DNA of 64,000 bases from Yersinia vastinensis (GCF_902726565.1 NZ_CACVAF010000002.1:1-64000); one strand, 5' to 3'. Positions 15,565 through 23,274 are shown, counted from the first letter of the stretch. Notes: generated by a model from the sequence alone, not told the origin. Program-made: numbers and translations.

Positions 15565-16926
15565 TTAAATTTTGTGCATGGTTGAGTATTTTCGGGTCTT
15601 TTGTTCCGGTTGTTGCTGGCTGCGCTGTGCGGCTTCTTCCTGATTGATTGGCATAAAATGACCGTAACGGAATTGACGATAAATTACCCCCTGTGGGCCG
15701 TTGCGGTTTTTGGTCAGGTTAATTTCTGCAATACCTTTGGCGAGGCTGTTCTCGTCATAAAGTTCGTCGCGATATAACATCATGATCAAATCAGCGTCGG
15801 CCTCAATGCTGCCTGAGTCTTTCAAGTCGGCATTCACAGGGCGCTTGTTCATGCGCTGCTCCACACCTCGGGATAACTGGCTTAATGCTATTACGGGGGT
15901 TTTATTGCGCTTGGCTAATGCCTTAAGACCACTGGATACCTCACCCACGGCGATATCATGGCGCTGGCGCTCGTTAACAGATATCAGCCCAAGGTAATCA
16001 ACAAAGACAGCGGCCAATTCAGGGTGCTTGCGCTTATGGGCAATTGCTGATTGCTTGATTTGTTCAAGGGTTAACTCGCTAGCGTCAATAACCCAAATAG
16101 GCCGATTGATCATGCGACCGATACCGGCTGATATTCTGGCCCAATCCTCATCTTCCAATTGTCCTGGTGATTTAAGTTTGGAAGTGGATAAGCCACCTGC
16201 GCCAGCAACTTGCCGTTCCGCTATCTGGATGCCGGACATTTCCATACTGAATAGCAGTACACCGCCGCCCAGTTCGGTAATTTTATCAATCAGGTTAAGC
16301 GCAAACTCTGTCTTGCCTACCGATGGCCGTGCCGCTATCAACACTAAATCCGTCAGATCAAAGCCACCGGTTAAAGCGTCTAACTCATCAATACCCGTCA
16401 GCAGTGTGCGCCCTTCGCCTACGCCAGCCATTCTCTCTTCTAGCCGAGTTTCTACCCCCGCCAGCAGATCATTAATATGAACGGCCACCAGTTCACCCGA
16501 GTTCAGTTCCATGTGTTGGAGGCTTTCACGTAACTCAGCAATGGCAGTCATAGACTCGTCGCCAGTTCGTGCGCCGTCTAACGCCGTTATCGCATTGGCT
16601 ACCACCTCTTCAGCACTGCGAATGAAATGATTCTTCACCACCAGCGAGGCGTACTGCTCCAGATTGGCGATCGCCCATGAGAGTTTTACCGATGCGGACA
16701 TGATCGCCTGATACTCGCCGCCCAAGGCTTCACCCACCAGCACTGGATCAATCACATTCTTGCTCAGTGCCTGCCGCATAATTTCACGATAAATATCGCG
16801 ATATTGTCGGGTACCGAATGCCTCCACCGGTAGCGTAGAAAACACGTCGAACGTCTGTGGATATGCATCCAAATTACGCAACAACAGCGCCCCAATCACC
16901 GCGCCTTCAATCTCTTCGTGTGTCAT
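15565..16926 (-). CDS. Replicative DNA helicase, DnaB-like
   Basis: The 453-residue protein has the two DnaB domains: an N-terminal helical domain (EEIEGAVIGALLL near 4-16) and a RecA-like ATPase with Walker A ARPSVGKTE at 199-207. VFVDYLGLI (Walker B) and a DLKDSGSIEADADLIMMLYR motif follow. It is like P22 gp12, so the phage carries its own replicative helicase. A gene for a DnaC-like loader overlaps just upstream. Confidence 0.95.
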   Translation of the reverse strand: MTHEEIEGAVIGALLLRNLDAYPQTFDVFSTLPVEAFGTRQYRDIYREIMRQALSKNVIDPVLVGEALGGEYQAIMSASVKLSWAIANLEQYASLVVKNHFIRSAEEVVANAITALDGARTGDESMTAIAELRESLQHMELNSGELVAVHINDLLAGVETRLEERMAGVGEGRTLLTGIDELDALTGGFDLTDLVLIAARPSVGKTEFALNLIDKITELGGGVLLFSMEMSGIQIAERQVAGAGGLSTSKLKSPGQLEDEDWARISAGIGRMINRPIWVIDASELTLEQIKQSAIAHKRKHPELAAVFVDYLGLISVNERQRHDIAVGEVSSGLKALAKRNKTPVIALSQLSRGVEQRMNKRPVNADLKDSGSIEADADLIMMLYRDELYDENSLAKGIAEINLTKNRNGPQGVIYRQFRYGHFMPINQEEAAQRSQQQPEQKTRKYSTMHKI

Positions 16927-17798
16927 GCCGCGCCATCCTTGCGGAAACTGTCCCAGTTAAATACCAGCGTTGCCCCACCACCTTCACTCATCCGGTCAAC
17001 GATGCGCTCCCCGATAACGTCGGTAAGCTCACTAACGGTTAAGTTGCTTATCAGAATGGTTGGCCTGAAATTCTCATACCGTGTGTTGATGATTTCGAAC
17101 AGGATCAGCTTTTCTGCTTCGCTTCCGAACTGAACACCGACCTCATCAATAATCAGCAAGTCCAACGAGCTGTACAGGTGATAAATATCATCTTCTGTGT
17201 TCTCAGAGTCCTTTTGCCATGTACGCTTGATGGCGCGGGTGATGCGCATTACGGAGGTCAGTAAAACGCTATCCTGGTGCTCGTTGATGATTTGCTTGGT
17301 CATGGCAACCGCCAGATGGTTCTTACCTGTTCCGCACGAACCACACAGTAGCAAGCTGGTACCCGATTCTTTCACCTGAGGCCAGTGCGTAGCGTAGCTC
17401 TTGCAAACCTCAAGGTTGCTGGCGGCTTTCTCGTTGACGGGCTGATAGTTATCAAAATTACAATGCTCAAACCGTGGGCTGATATGGGCCTCGGCGGTCA
17501 GTCGCTTGATCCGAATATCTTGGATTTGCCCGCCCACCTGATTAATTTCATCCGAAATACAGTCAGGGCAACGAGAACGGCGCTCAACAACACGATCCGA
17601 AAACTGGCAGGTCAGGCCAATACTGGTGTAATTACCGTGTGTAGGACAATTTTGGGCTTCATCAAAACCTCGGGTGAAGTGGCGATCCTCAGTGGCAATA
17701 ACGCCAGAGGAAAAACTCAGTTCGGCTTCAAGGTCGCGGGCTTTATTGTTCAGTTCCCGCATGGATTGCTCCCAGATAGTGGGCATGCCGTTGATCAT
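16923..17798 (-). CDS. DnaC-like helicase loader ATPase
   Basis: The 291-residue protein has Walker A GSCGTGKNH at 153-161, the GKNH form seen in DnaC, and Walker B LLIIDEVG near 215. The N-terminal part has Cys51, Cys64, Cys77 and Cys80 (CPTHG...CPDC), a possible zinc site. It would load the phage or host DnaB helicase at the origin. It overlaps the O-like gene by ATGA and the helicase gene by four bases. Confidence 0.92.
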   Translation of the reverse strand: MINGMPTIWEQSMRELNNKARDLEAELSFSSGVIATEDRHFTRGFDEAQNCPTHGNYTSIGLTCQFSDRVVERRSRCPDCISDEINQVGGQIQDIRIKRLTAEAHISPRFEHCNFDNYQPVNEKAASNLEVCKSYATHWPQVKESGTSLLLCGSCGTGKNHLAVAMTKQIINEHQDSVLLTSVMRITRAIKRTWQKDSENTEDDIYHLYSSLDLLIIDEVGVQFGSEAEKLILFEIINTRYENFRPTILISNLTVSELTDVIGERIVDRMSEGGGATLVFNWDSFRKDGAA

Positions 17799-18790
17799 TT
17801 GTTAAACCTCGCCATGAATGGGGCTGTAGTTGCGCCGTAATCGCGATTGGCGAACCCGGCATGCGTGTTTTGTTTGTGGTTGCTGGCTGACTGTGGCGCC
17901 ATAGCTGACCATGTATTTTCATACTCACAACCAGGGCCAAAGAAACGTGTAGCCTGCATGACATATGCGGTGTTGGTCTGGCCTTTGGCTTGGCAGAACT
18001 TGGCGTAGCGCTCTACCCCTGCCAATAAAACCTTACTGGCTACCCCCTCTTTGATTCGGGCATTCCAGCACTTGAACGCAGCGGGTTTAGAATTGCTCCC
18101 CTCGCGTTTTGGGTAATTGGCCCACGCTGTTTCGAATTCTGCTGAATAATCGTTTTTAATTCGCTTAGCAGGGGCATCATCGCCAGATGGTGCAAGTGTG
18201 TTTGTATTCTCTGTAGTGATCTCTGTATGTGTAGTCTCTGTAGTAATCTCTGTATACGTCTCACTTTTCAACGTAGGAGGGGTTACGTCAGAACGTAAGG
18301 GGGTGTTCCGTTTCAACGTAGGAGGGGTTACGTCAGAACGTAATACCTGTTCCGCTTCTACGTGGGTAGTAATCTCAGCGATACGCTCCGCCACAGGCTC
18401 AACGAACAGGACATTACTTAGCGTTACGCCGGTTTGAGTCTGAACCGTGCGCAACTCAAGATTAATCAGACCTGCGCCACGTAAGCGCTTTAGTGCGTCA
18501 GTAGTTTCACGCTTGGAAAAACCAAACTGATCAGCAAATGCCTGGTAACTTCGCTGCAATTTGTCCCCATGAAAACGCTTGCGCTGCCCAACAAGGACGC
18601 CGCTATTTTCATCCCGAACATCTACAGGTCGATACCAGTAAACGATGTCAGAAAGCAGCATGATGGCGGTACTGTCTGGCTTCCCACTTGGCAGCACAAC
18701 ATGACGCCACCAATTGGCGGGGATAACGTTCCCGCTGATGTTTATGCTGCCAATTGCCGTTACGGTTGGTGTGGGGGTGGTGATACTCAT
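17795..18790 (-). CDS. Replication initiator, O-like, with internal origin repeats
   Basis: I use ATG 18790, which follows the previous stop by one base and has a GGGGGC stretch upstream; it gives 331 residues. The N-terminal domain is winged-helix-like (FGFSKRETTDALKRLRGAGL near residue 95-115). A low-complexity linker (about 140-205) is encoded by direct DNA repeats, and a C-terminal domain (FETAWANYPKREG) resembles helicase-recruiting modules of phage replication proteins. Lambda O likewise contains ori iterons within its gene. Confidence 0.87.
   Translation of the reverse strand: MSITTPTPTVTAIGSINISGNVIPANWWRHVVLPSGKPDSTAIMLLSDIVYWYRPVDVRDENSGVLVGQRKRFHGDKLQRSYQAFADQFGFSKRETTDALKRLRGAGLINLELRTVQTQTGVTLSNVLFVEPVAERIAEITTHVEAEQVLRSDVTPPTLKRNTPLRSDVTPPTLKSETYTEITTETTHTEITTENTNTLAPSGDDAPAKRIKNDYSAEFETAWANYPKREGSNSKPAAFKCWNARIKEGVASKVLLAGVERYAKFCQAKGQTNTAYVMQATRFFGPGCEYENTWSAMAPQSASNHKQNTHAGFANRDYGATTAPFMARFNK
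18202..18255. repeat. Tandem 27-bp repeat in O-like gene
   Basis: Two adjacent 27-bp copies (18202-18228 and 18229-18255) share the ATCTCTGTA and CTCTGTAGT motifs with a few mismatches. They encode a repeated TEITTE segment in the linker. They lie next to the larger 33-bp repeats and are probably part of the origin region or a DNA-unwinding element. Confidence 0.7.
18266..18343. other. Probable phage replication origin: two identical 33-bp iterons
   Basis: Positions 18266-18298 and 18311-18343 are identical 33-bp direct repeats spaced 45 bp apart, start to start. Each contains an internal dyad TTACGT-CAGA-ACGTAA plus an upstream CAACGTAGG. A degenerate partial copy (TTCTACGTGGG) follows near 18356. 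Being in the linker of the O-like initiator, they are the likely initiator-binding iterons, as in oriLambda. Confidence 0.75.
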
Positions 18791-18791
18791 A

Positions 18792-19103
18792 CTAAGCCCC
18801 CACTTTCGGAGTGATGGTGTAACCACGCGCTGACTCAAGGCGAACCTTTAGATCAGTGGTGAGCGCTCCAATTTTTCGGACTTTCAGACACCCTGCTCGC
18901 TCAAGATTTTTTACTTCTTTGAACATCGCCTGCTTGGTACAGCAGCAGAATTGGCTAAGAACATCATTATCGAAAATTCGTTCACCCTCACCATCACAAC
19001 TGCCATTAGACAAGATACGCATCATAATCAGGCGCTGTAGCGGGTTATCGAACGGGTATTCGAAAACGAAACTTGATGGGGAAAAATAGATTTTACCGTT
19101 CAT
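18792..19103 (-). CDS. Unknown phage early protein, possible winged helix
   Basis: The ATG at 19103 overlaps the previous stop (ATGA) and gives 103 residues. The sequence LSQFCCCTKQAMFKEVKNLERAGCLKVRKIG near 50-80 has the pattern of a helix-turn-helix followed by a wing. The N-terminus is aromatic-rich (MNGKIYFSPSSFVFEYPFD). It lies directly upstream of the O-like gene, suggesting a regulatory or replication role, but I cannot name a family. Confidence 0.6.
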   Translation of the reverse strand: MNGKIYFSPSSFVFEYPFDNPLQRLIMMRILSNGSCDGEGERIFDNDVLSQFCCCTKQAMFKEVKNLERAGCLKVRKIGALTTDLKVRLESARGYTITPKVGA

Positions 19104-19810
19104 GCGGCACCTGCCCAGCCAATAGCTTGGAATATCCCCATTTTCGGGTGATACCAACGTGTGCCGCGTGGTTCCGCTTCGGACATCATCTTGCGAAATG
19201 CAGCCATGAAATCAGCTTCCAAGACGATAGCCATCGGGCGTGGCTGTCCGTCAGGTGTCATGATGGTGATGGTGTCTGTGGGGATGCGGCACGCATTAAC
19301 AAGATTCTTGCACTTGGGAACGGTCATGCCGGATTTGGTCTTAAGCAGTGAATAACCCGCCCAACCAACCGGAATGGAACCACGTTTGATTTTCTCGATG
19401 GTTTCGGTAACAGCTACCACCCGATCCTCAACATGATTCAGGCGGCGCTCTTGTTCGAGGTTAGCCATTGCCATTGCCGCGATAAGTTCAGCTTGTGATT
19501 TTGGGCGACAACGTTCTTCTTCCAGTTCACGCCAGCGATCAACTAAACTTGCTGTGAACTCTGGGCAGAGTTGAGCTACTACTACAATGCTGTCACGCTT
19601 GCCTTGGTCGCCTTCAAATACGTACATCCATTCTTGCTGCTCTAATCCTAACCCATTGATTCTTGCACAAACCTTTGTCTCAGGGCGGTGGATAACACCG
19701 CGATCTGCTAATCGCTCAATAGATACTTTGACGTTATCAGGGCGAGAGCCAACCAGGTCAGCGATCTCTTTATGGGTCATTGATGGCTTATTGTTAATCA
19801 ACTGATTCAT
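19100..19810 (-). CDS. Phage regulatory/antirepressor-like protein
   Basis: ATG 19810 gives 236 residues. The N-terminus, SMTHKEIADLVGSRPDNVKV followed by SIERLADRGVI, is a helix-turn-helix like that of Rha-type phage regulators; YVFEGDQGKRDSIVVVAQL and VDRWRELEEE follow. The C-terminal half (FMAAFRKMMSEAEPRG, FQAIGWAGAA) resembles domains on phage antirepressors. It overlaps the preceding shorter paralogue by four bases. Role inferred: control of early genes. Family name is uncertain. Confidence 0.65.
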   Translation of the reverse strand: MNQLINNKPSMTHKEIADLVGSRPDNVKVSIERLADRGVIHRPETKVCARINGLGLEQQEWMYVFEGDQGKRDSIVVVAQLCPEFTASLVDRWRELEEERCRPKSQAELIAAMAMANLEQERRLNHVEDRVVAVTETIEKIKRGSIPVGWAGYSLLKTKSGMTVPKCKNLVNACRIPTDTITIMTPDGQPRPMAIVLEADFMAAFRKMMSEAEPRGTRWYHPKMGIFQAIGWAGAA

Positions 19811-20133
19811 ACCGCTACCTCTTGGCTGATTGCTTGAAGGAAAGTGATTTTTGCACCATGGTAAGGCGGTAATTTCGGTGTGAATTCTTTGCACAATCGA
19901 GCAAGAACCACGGCAATATCATGCTGCGCACCAGCACCCTCAAAAAAATAAACAGTACGCTTAACTGTAAAACCCAAGTTGTTGACATACCCAACGAGGC
20001 GGATGGCTGGGGCTTGAATAGCGCCTCGACTCGCCAATCGCTCAATGCTTCTCTTGGCATCATAGTGACGAGCATCTGCCAGTTCTGCGATTGCGAGACT
20101 GTCCATAGGGAGTTTATTAATCAGGTTATTCAT
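19807..20133 (-). CDS. Short paralogue of the adjacent regulator
   Basis: The ATG at 20133 has a strong AGGAGG site and gives 108 residues. Its first half, MNNLINKLPMDSLAIAELAD and KRSIERLASRGAI, is clearly related to the N-terminal domain of the next gene (MNQLINNKPSMTHKEIADLV and VSIERLADRGVI). The shared pattern continues through YFFEGAGAQHDIAVVLARL. It lacks the C-terminal domain. It occupies the position of cII after cro. A tandem duplication followed by truncation is the simplest origin. Confidence 0.7.
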   Translation of the reverse strand: MNNLINKLPMDSLAIAELADARHYDAKRSIERLASRGAIQAPAIRLVGYVNNLGFTVKRTVYFFEGAGAQHDIAVVLARLCKEFTPKLPPYHGAKITFLQAISQEVAV

Positions 20134-20152
20134 CACTGCCTCCTGTTGTGAG

Positions 20153-20347
20153 TTAGTCTTGGGTAGGAGCTGAACGGTAGAGAGATTCGTCGTATGCCAA
20201 CTTTCCATCGGTAAGCTGACTCAAACGGAGGGCGTTCTTTTCAGGGATGATGTTTCCCCACTGACAAACCGCCTGCTCTGATATGCCAAGCTTTTCAGCC
20301 GTGCTACGCTGTGTTCCGAAAAACGTGATGACATCATTTTTTTTCAT
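20153..20347 (-). CDS. Cro-like repressor
   Basis: The 64-residue protein starts MKKNDVITFFGTQRSTAEKL and continues GISEQAVCQWGNIIPEKNAL, a helix-turn-helix of the Cro/DicC/YdaS type. It is divergent from the cI-like gene with shared operators between. It would repress the repressor promoter and tune early transcription after induction. A GAGG site precedes ATG 20347. Confidence 0.88.
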   Translation of the reverse strand: MKKNDVITFFGTQRSTAEKLGISEQAVCQWGNIIPEKNALRLSQLTDGKLAYDESLYRSAPTQD

Positions 20348-20366
20348 TGCAGAATTCGCCTCATTA

Positions 20367-20407
20367 AAGTTTAATTTAATTCTGCATTTAAATTTAAATT
20401 AAGTCAA
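20367..20407 (-). promoter_or_regulatory. pR-like promoter and operators before cro
   Basis: On the - strand TTGACT (20407-20402), a 17-bp spacer and CAGAAT (20384-20379) form a good promoter for cro. The spacer and flanks are AT-rich dyads (TTAATTTAAATTTAAATG; AAGTTTAATTTAATT at 20367-20381). The 15-mer AAGTTTAATTTAATT recurs exactly at 20970-20984 in the opposite early promoter, so it is probably the repressor operator. Confidence 0.7.
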
Positions 20408-20414
20408 ACGGGGT

Positions 20415-20427
20415 TAGAATACTTTCA
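20415..20427 (+). promoter_or_regulatory. pRM-like -10 element; leaderless cI transcript predicted
   Basis: TAGAAT at 20415-20420 lies 6 bases before the cI ATG at 20427, so transcription would start at or next to the start codon. No ribosome binding site precedes that ATG. The -35 is poor, as expected for a promoter needing activation by the bound repressor. Confidence 0.55.
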
Positions 20428-20834
20428 TGAAAAAAGAAACCGATAAAATCAGCGTAGGACTCAGGATCAAGCAGCGTCGTACTGCCCTTGGGTTTACTCA
20501 AAGTGATGTCTCGCGCTTAATGGGTGTGTCCCATGTAGCCATATCCCTATGGGAGAGAGGTGATGCCGAACCTAGCGGAGCAAAATTACATAGTCTTGCG
20601 GATGTTCTAACTTGCGATCCTGCATGGTTGCTATATGGAGAATCCTCAGCACCAGCTCCAACATCAAATGAGCAAGGGTTAAGCCAATACGAGAGGGAAT
20701 TGCTGGATCTAGTGTCCCAACTTCCAGCTACAGAAAAAGATAAATTGATTGATTACATTAAGGATAAGGTTGTTTTTTATGACAATCTATTCATGGAACT
20801 CAAAGATTCAAGAAAGCGCAAAGGTAAAGAGTAA
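20427..20834 (+). CDS. CI-like repressor without peptidase domain
   Basis: The 135-residue protein has an XRE helix-turn-helix (GLRIKQRRTALGFTQSDVSR and GVSHVAISLWERGDAEPSG, residues 10-60). A short helical C-terminus follows (LSQYERELLDLVSQLPATEK). Lambda-like CI repressors are over 200 residues with a LexA-type S24 autoprotease; that domain is absent here, as in DicA-type repressors. Induction must therefore use something other than RecA-stimulated self-cleavage, possibly an antirepressor from one of the Rha-like genes. Confidence 0.85.
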   Translation: MKKETDKISVGLRIKQRRTALGFTQSDVSRLMGVSHVAISLWERGDAEPSGAKLHSLADVLTCDPAWLLYGESSAPAPTSNEQGLSQYERELLDLVSQLPATEKDKLIDYIKDKVVFYDNLFMELKDSRKRKGKE

Positions 20835-20852
20835 ACCCTCCAATCAGCTTAC

Positions 20853-20884
20853 CTAGGGGTACGCAATTAACCGCTTACCCCTAG
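20853..20884 (+). terminator. Inverted repeat after the repressor gene
   Basis: CTAGGGGTA (20853-20861) and TACCCCTAG (20876-20884) form a perfect 9-bp stem with a 14-base loop, 18 bases after the repressor stop. There is no T-run, so it may be a weak terminator or processing hairpin. Confidence 0.45.
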
Positions 20885-20961
20885 CTTCATTATACGACCA
20901 CCTCCAATTCACTTAAAAATCATAAACTTGAAAATTAATTAAATTAAAATTAAATTTAACC

Positions 20962-20989
20962 TTGAATTTAAGTTTAATTTAATTAGAAT
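20962..20989 (+). promoter_or_regulatory. pL-like promoter for early-left operon
   Basis: TTGAAT (20962-20967), a 16-bp spacer and TAGAAT (20984-20989) form a promoter 43 bases before the first early-left gene. The 15-mer AAGTTTAATTTAATT shared with the cro-side operator sits inside the spacer. More AT-rich dyads precede it (20933-20960). Repressor binding there would block the promoter. Confidence 0.7.
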
Positions 20990-21031
20990 CAACTCTATCA
21001 CTTAAGCACAAAACGATAGAGGGGTTGGGAA

Positions 21032-21232
21032 ATGTTAAACTTCAGCGAAGAGATTGAAAGAGCCATGTTCATGGCTCGTCAAATTAATATCCTGCAATCA
21101 TTAAGCATCACTCAGTCACAGGATGATCGTCCATTCCTCGATGAGTTAATTATTGATAAATCATCAGAACTCAACTCTAAATTACTTTACATACTTGAGT
21201 CGTCAAAAACCACCACCCAGCCACGCACCTAA
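21032..21232 (+). CDS. Unknown small early-left protein
   Basis: This is the first gene of the early-left operon: 66 residues starting MLNFSEEIERAMFMARQINI, mostly helical and acidic. The ATG follows GGGGTTGGG. No family recognised. First-position genes in such operons often encode antitermination or host-takeover factors; nothing in the sequence proves that here. Confidence 0.55.
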   Translation: MLNFSEEIERAMFMARQINILQSLSITQSQDDRPFLDELIIDKSSELNSKLLYILESSKTTTQPRT

Positions 21233-21245
21233 TAACGAGGTAGAT

Positions 21246-21551
21246 ATGATCAGAGCTCAAGACTTGTTTATTGACTCAAGCCACATCAAGAAACAACAAG
21301 AGGACTTAAAAGATATTTCAAGTATTGCCGGTTCAACAAGAGAATGTTTCATTGATGGATTCAAGGCTATTGGCAATCTAATGTTTTGGGCCTGTGATAA
21401 TGAAAAATACCCCGATAATGAAATGCGCGGTGATATGGCTAATATAGGTCTTTTATTAACTCGCGGCTCAGAAGTTATCGAAGCAATTATAGAGATTGAA
21501 GATATAACTGAATTTTATTCAAAAAAAGAAACCGGTGAGGCTAAATCATGA
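21246..21551 (+). CDS. Unknown early-left protein
   Basis: ATG 21246 behind ACGAGG gives 101 residues (MIRAQDLFIDSSHIKKQQED). The product is acidic and helical, with AIGNLMFWACDNEKYPDNEM in the middle. I do not recognise a family. It overlaps the next start by ATGA. Confidence 0.6.
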   Translation: MIRAQDLFIDSSHIKKQQEDLKDISSIAGSTRECFIDGFKAIGNLMFWACDNEKYPDNEMRGDMANIGLLLTRGSEVIEAIIEIEDITEFYSKKETGEAKS

Positions 21552-21835
21552 ATAACGTGACATGTCACAGCAATGCGGCTCTGGTAATGACGCCAATCGA
21601 ATACCAGAGCCTAGCCTTAAATAACTTCAGCGATGACATTAATAAGGTTGAAGCGGATTCTATCTTAACGGTATTCATCTTTGCAACCATTAAGCGCTCT
21701 GACGTTAAAGCTAAGCCAGTCATGATGCGAGTAACTGCCCGAAGCTATAAAGAAGCTCGGCAACAATTGATTCGCGATTACGTTATTTCATTCGCGGGTA
21801 AAGTTCCAGTTCGGGAGGTGAATCATGGCGCATGA
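21548..21835 (+). CDS. Icd/Ash-like small phage protein
   Basis: The 95-residue protein ends KPVMMRVTARSYKEARQQLI followed by RDYVISFAGKVPVREV. This closing pattern, with an R-D/E-Y-V/I-L-SFAG-R/K-P core, recalls small enterobacterial phage proteins annotated as Icd-like host cell division inhibitors or Ash family. I recall the pattern rather than having aligned it, so the assignment is tentative. Neighbouring genes overlap on both sides. Confidence 0.5.
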   Translation: MNNVTCHSNAALVMTPIEYQSLALNNFSDDINKVEADSILTVFIFATIKRSDVKAKPVMMRVTARSYKEARQQLIRDYVISFAGKVPVREVNHGA

Positions 21836-22025
21836 AATCACATTAGAAAAAGCGGAAGAAATGGCGTATCAGGCTGAGTTAGTTTGTCTCTTGCTTGAGA
21901 GTCACCCCCGTGAATTACAGAGTGGTGATGTCTCAGCCATTGCAAGCCTATTAGCAAAACTAACGGGTCATGTTGGCGGGTGGTTACGGGAAGAAATGGC
22001 ACAGAGGGCAGCTAATCGTGAATAA
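21825..22025 (+). CDS. Unknown small early-left protein
   Basis: The 66-residue protein starts MAHEITLEKAEEMAYQAELV after a GGGAGGTG site and is helical throughout. It overlaps the preceding gene by 11 bases and the next by 8. It resembles in style, not in clear sequence, the next two products (short helical proteins of 66-72 residues). Function unknown. Confidence 0.55.
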   Translation: MAHEITLEKAEEMAYQAELVCLLLESHPRELQSGDVSAIASLLAKLTGHVGGWLREEMAQRAANRE

Positions 22026-22224
22026 GGTAGATAATCCATGCACCGACCAAGCATTGACTGATGTACTGAGTGATATCGCGGTGTATCTGGAAGCGGCGCA
22101 AAGGCTAACTCAAGACCCCGGGCAAGGCGTTCAACTGGCAGATTGCATCATTAGCTACTGTGCTGATTACGCTAAAACTATGGCTGGACGTGCTGCGCTG
22201 GAAGGAACTGACCATGAAATCTAA
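22018..22224 (+). CDS. Unknown small early-left protein, GTG start
   Basis: The best start is GTG 22018, inside the end of the preceding gene (GTGAATAA), giving 68 residues. The product is helical: ALTDVLSDIAVYLEAAQRLT, then QLADCIISYCADYAKTMAGR. I do not recognise it. An upstream ATG in the same frame at 21970 would overlap the previous gene by more than 50 bases and is less likely. Confidence 0.5.
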   Translation: MNKVDNPCTDQALTDVLSDIAVYLEAAQRLTQDPGQGVQLADCIISYCADYAKTMAGRAALEGTDHEI

Positions 22225-22432
22225 TCAATTGGAAGATGTCACCCATCAGGTAAAGCAAGCGCAAGCGGTCTTGGCAATGTGGCTTGAACTTGCCACTAGC
22301 AACAAGAACGATGTATCTGACAAGATCGGCGCAATCATAACGTTATTAGACGGCGTTCCAGAAGTGATGATCGCAGCTAATAGTAAACTAGCCGATTACG
22401 ATTATGAGAAATATAAAGAAGGCAAAAAATGA
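22214..22432 (+). CDS. Unknown small early-left protein
   Basis: ATG 22214 lies within an overlap with the previous stop and gives 72 residues. It begins MKSNQLEDVTHQVKQAQAVL and is helical. An AAGGAACTG site precedes it. No family recognised. Confidence 0.5.
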   Translation: MKSNQLEDVTHQVKQAQAVLAMWLELATSNKNDVSDKIGAIITLLDGVPEVMIAANSKLADYDYEKYKEGKK

Positions 22433-22842
22433 AACCTGAAAAAATTGATTACGAACGAATGGGTGATAATTTCATTGTCGATGATGGCGGTATAAATCGT
22501 GCATTAATAAAAGTGCTCGCACAAATATATATTGTTAATCGCCACGGTGTTTATAAGCGCTATCTAAGCCGTAGTGCTGCAATTAATAAATTAGCTCAAG
22601 TTATGGCAACCTCTGTTTATCAGCGCCTTGGATTGCCTATACGTGAAGATGATGTTTATGACACTGAGCGCAAGGCATGGATTCGCGGTGACTTACTTCA
22701 TGATTATATCCACTGCCGTGAAAGAGCAGTTCATCATCTTCGTCGCCTGTTAGCTAAACAGCGCAAAATCGATAAATGGAACAAAGAATATCAGCGATGG
22801 GTTGAAACACGTGACGAGTTATATAAACGCAAACCTTATTAA
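22429..22842 (+). CDS. Unknown early-left protein, basic helical
   Basis: The 137-residue protein (MKPEKIDYERMGDNFIVDDG) overlaps the previous stop by ATGA. The C-terminal half is strongly basic and helical (CRERAVHHLRRLLAKQRKID, then KWNKEYQRWVETRDELYKRK), which suggests nucleic-acid binding. I cannot place it in a family. Confidence 0.55.
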   Translation: MKPEKIDYERMGDNFIVDDGGINRALIKVLAQIYIVNRHGVYKRYLSRSAAINKLAQVMATSVYQRLGLPIREDDVYDTERKAWIRGDLLHDYIHCRERAVHHLRRLLAKQRKIDKWNKEYQRWVETRDELYKRKPY

Positions 22843-22926
22843 TTAAGTAATCGTAAAAAATATTAACTATGGCCTTCGGGTTAGGACTACCTACACCTAA
22901 AGGCCGAAAAGTAAGGTAATTCAAAT

Positions 22927-23274
22927 ATGAGCAACATTGAATTAATTAATAAGAGACGCAAGCACATTGTTGACGCAAAGCTCGAATCCATGATGCGCAA
23001 AACAAATAGCCATTGCGTCATTGTCAGCTTGAAAGATGGCGGCATGTACACCGTGGAATTATCCGAGAGAGTACTGATCGAAGCCTTAATAGATTTCGAA
23101 GCGGAAATTTACGGGGAATACAAACGGCTCGAAGCTGGGGAATTCATTATTAACACCTATGACAGCTTCTTATCTAAAAGCAGCGATCACCTTACCGAGG
23201 TGGGAAAAGATTTCATGAATTCACTCGTTAAAAATATTGCCGAAATGGCTAAAGCAAAAGGAAAGGCAAAGTGA
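22927..23274 (+). CDS. Unknown early-left protein
   Basis: The 115-residue protein starts MSNIELINKRRKHIVDAKLE after an 84-bp gap that contains a GGCCT/AGGCC stem-loop (22869-22909). The middle, VSLKDGGMYTVELSERVLIE, may form a small beta sheet; the C-terminus is a basic helix. No family recognised. Confidence 0.55.
   Translation: MSNIELINKRRKHIVDAKLESMMRKTNSHCVIVSLKDGGMYTVELSERVLIEALIDFEAEIYGEYKRLEAGEFIINTYDSFLSKSSDHLTEVGKDFMNSLVKNIAEMAKAKGKAK

Noticed and set aside
18202-18343. Mobile element ends
   Set aside because: Repeats are direct, in frame within the replication gene and better explained as iterons.
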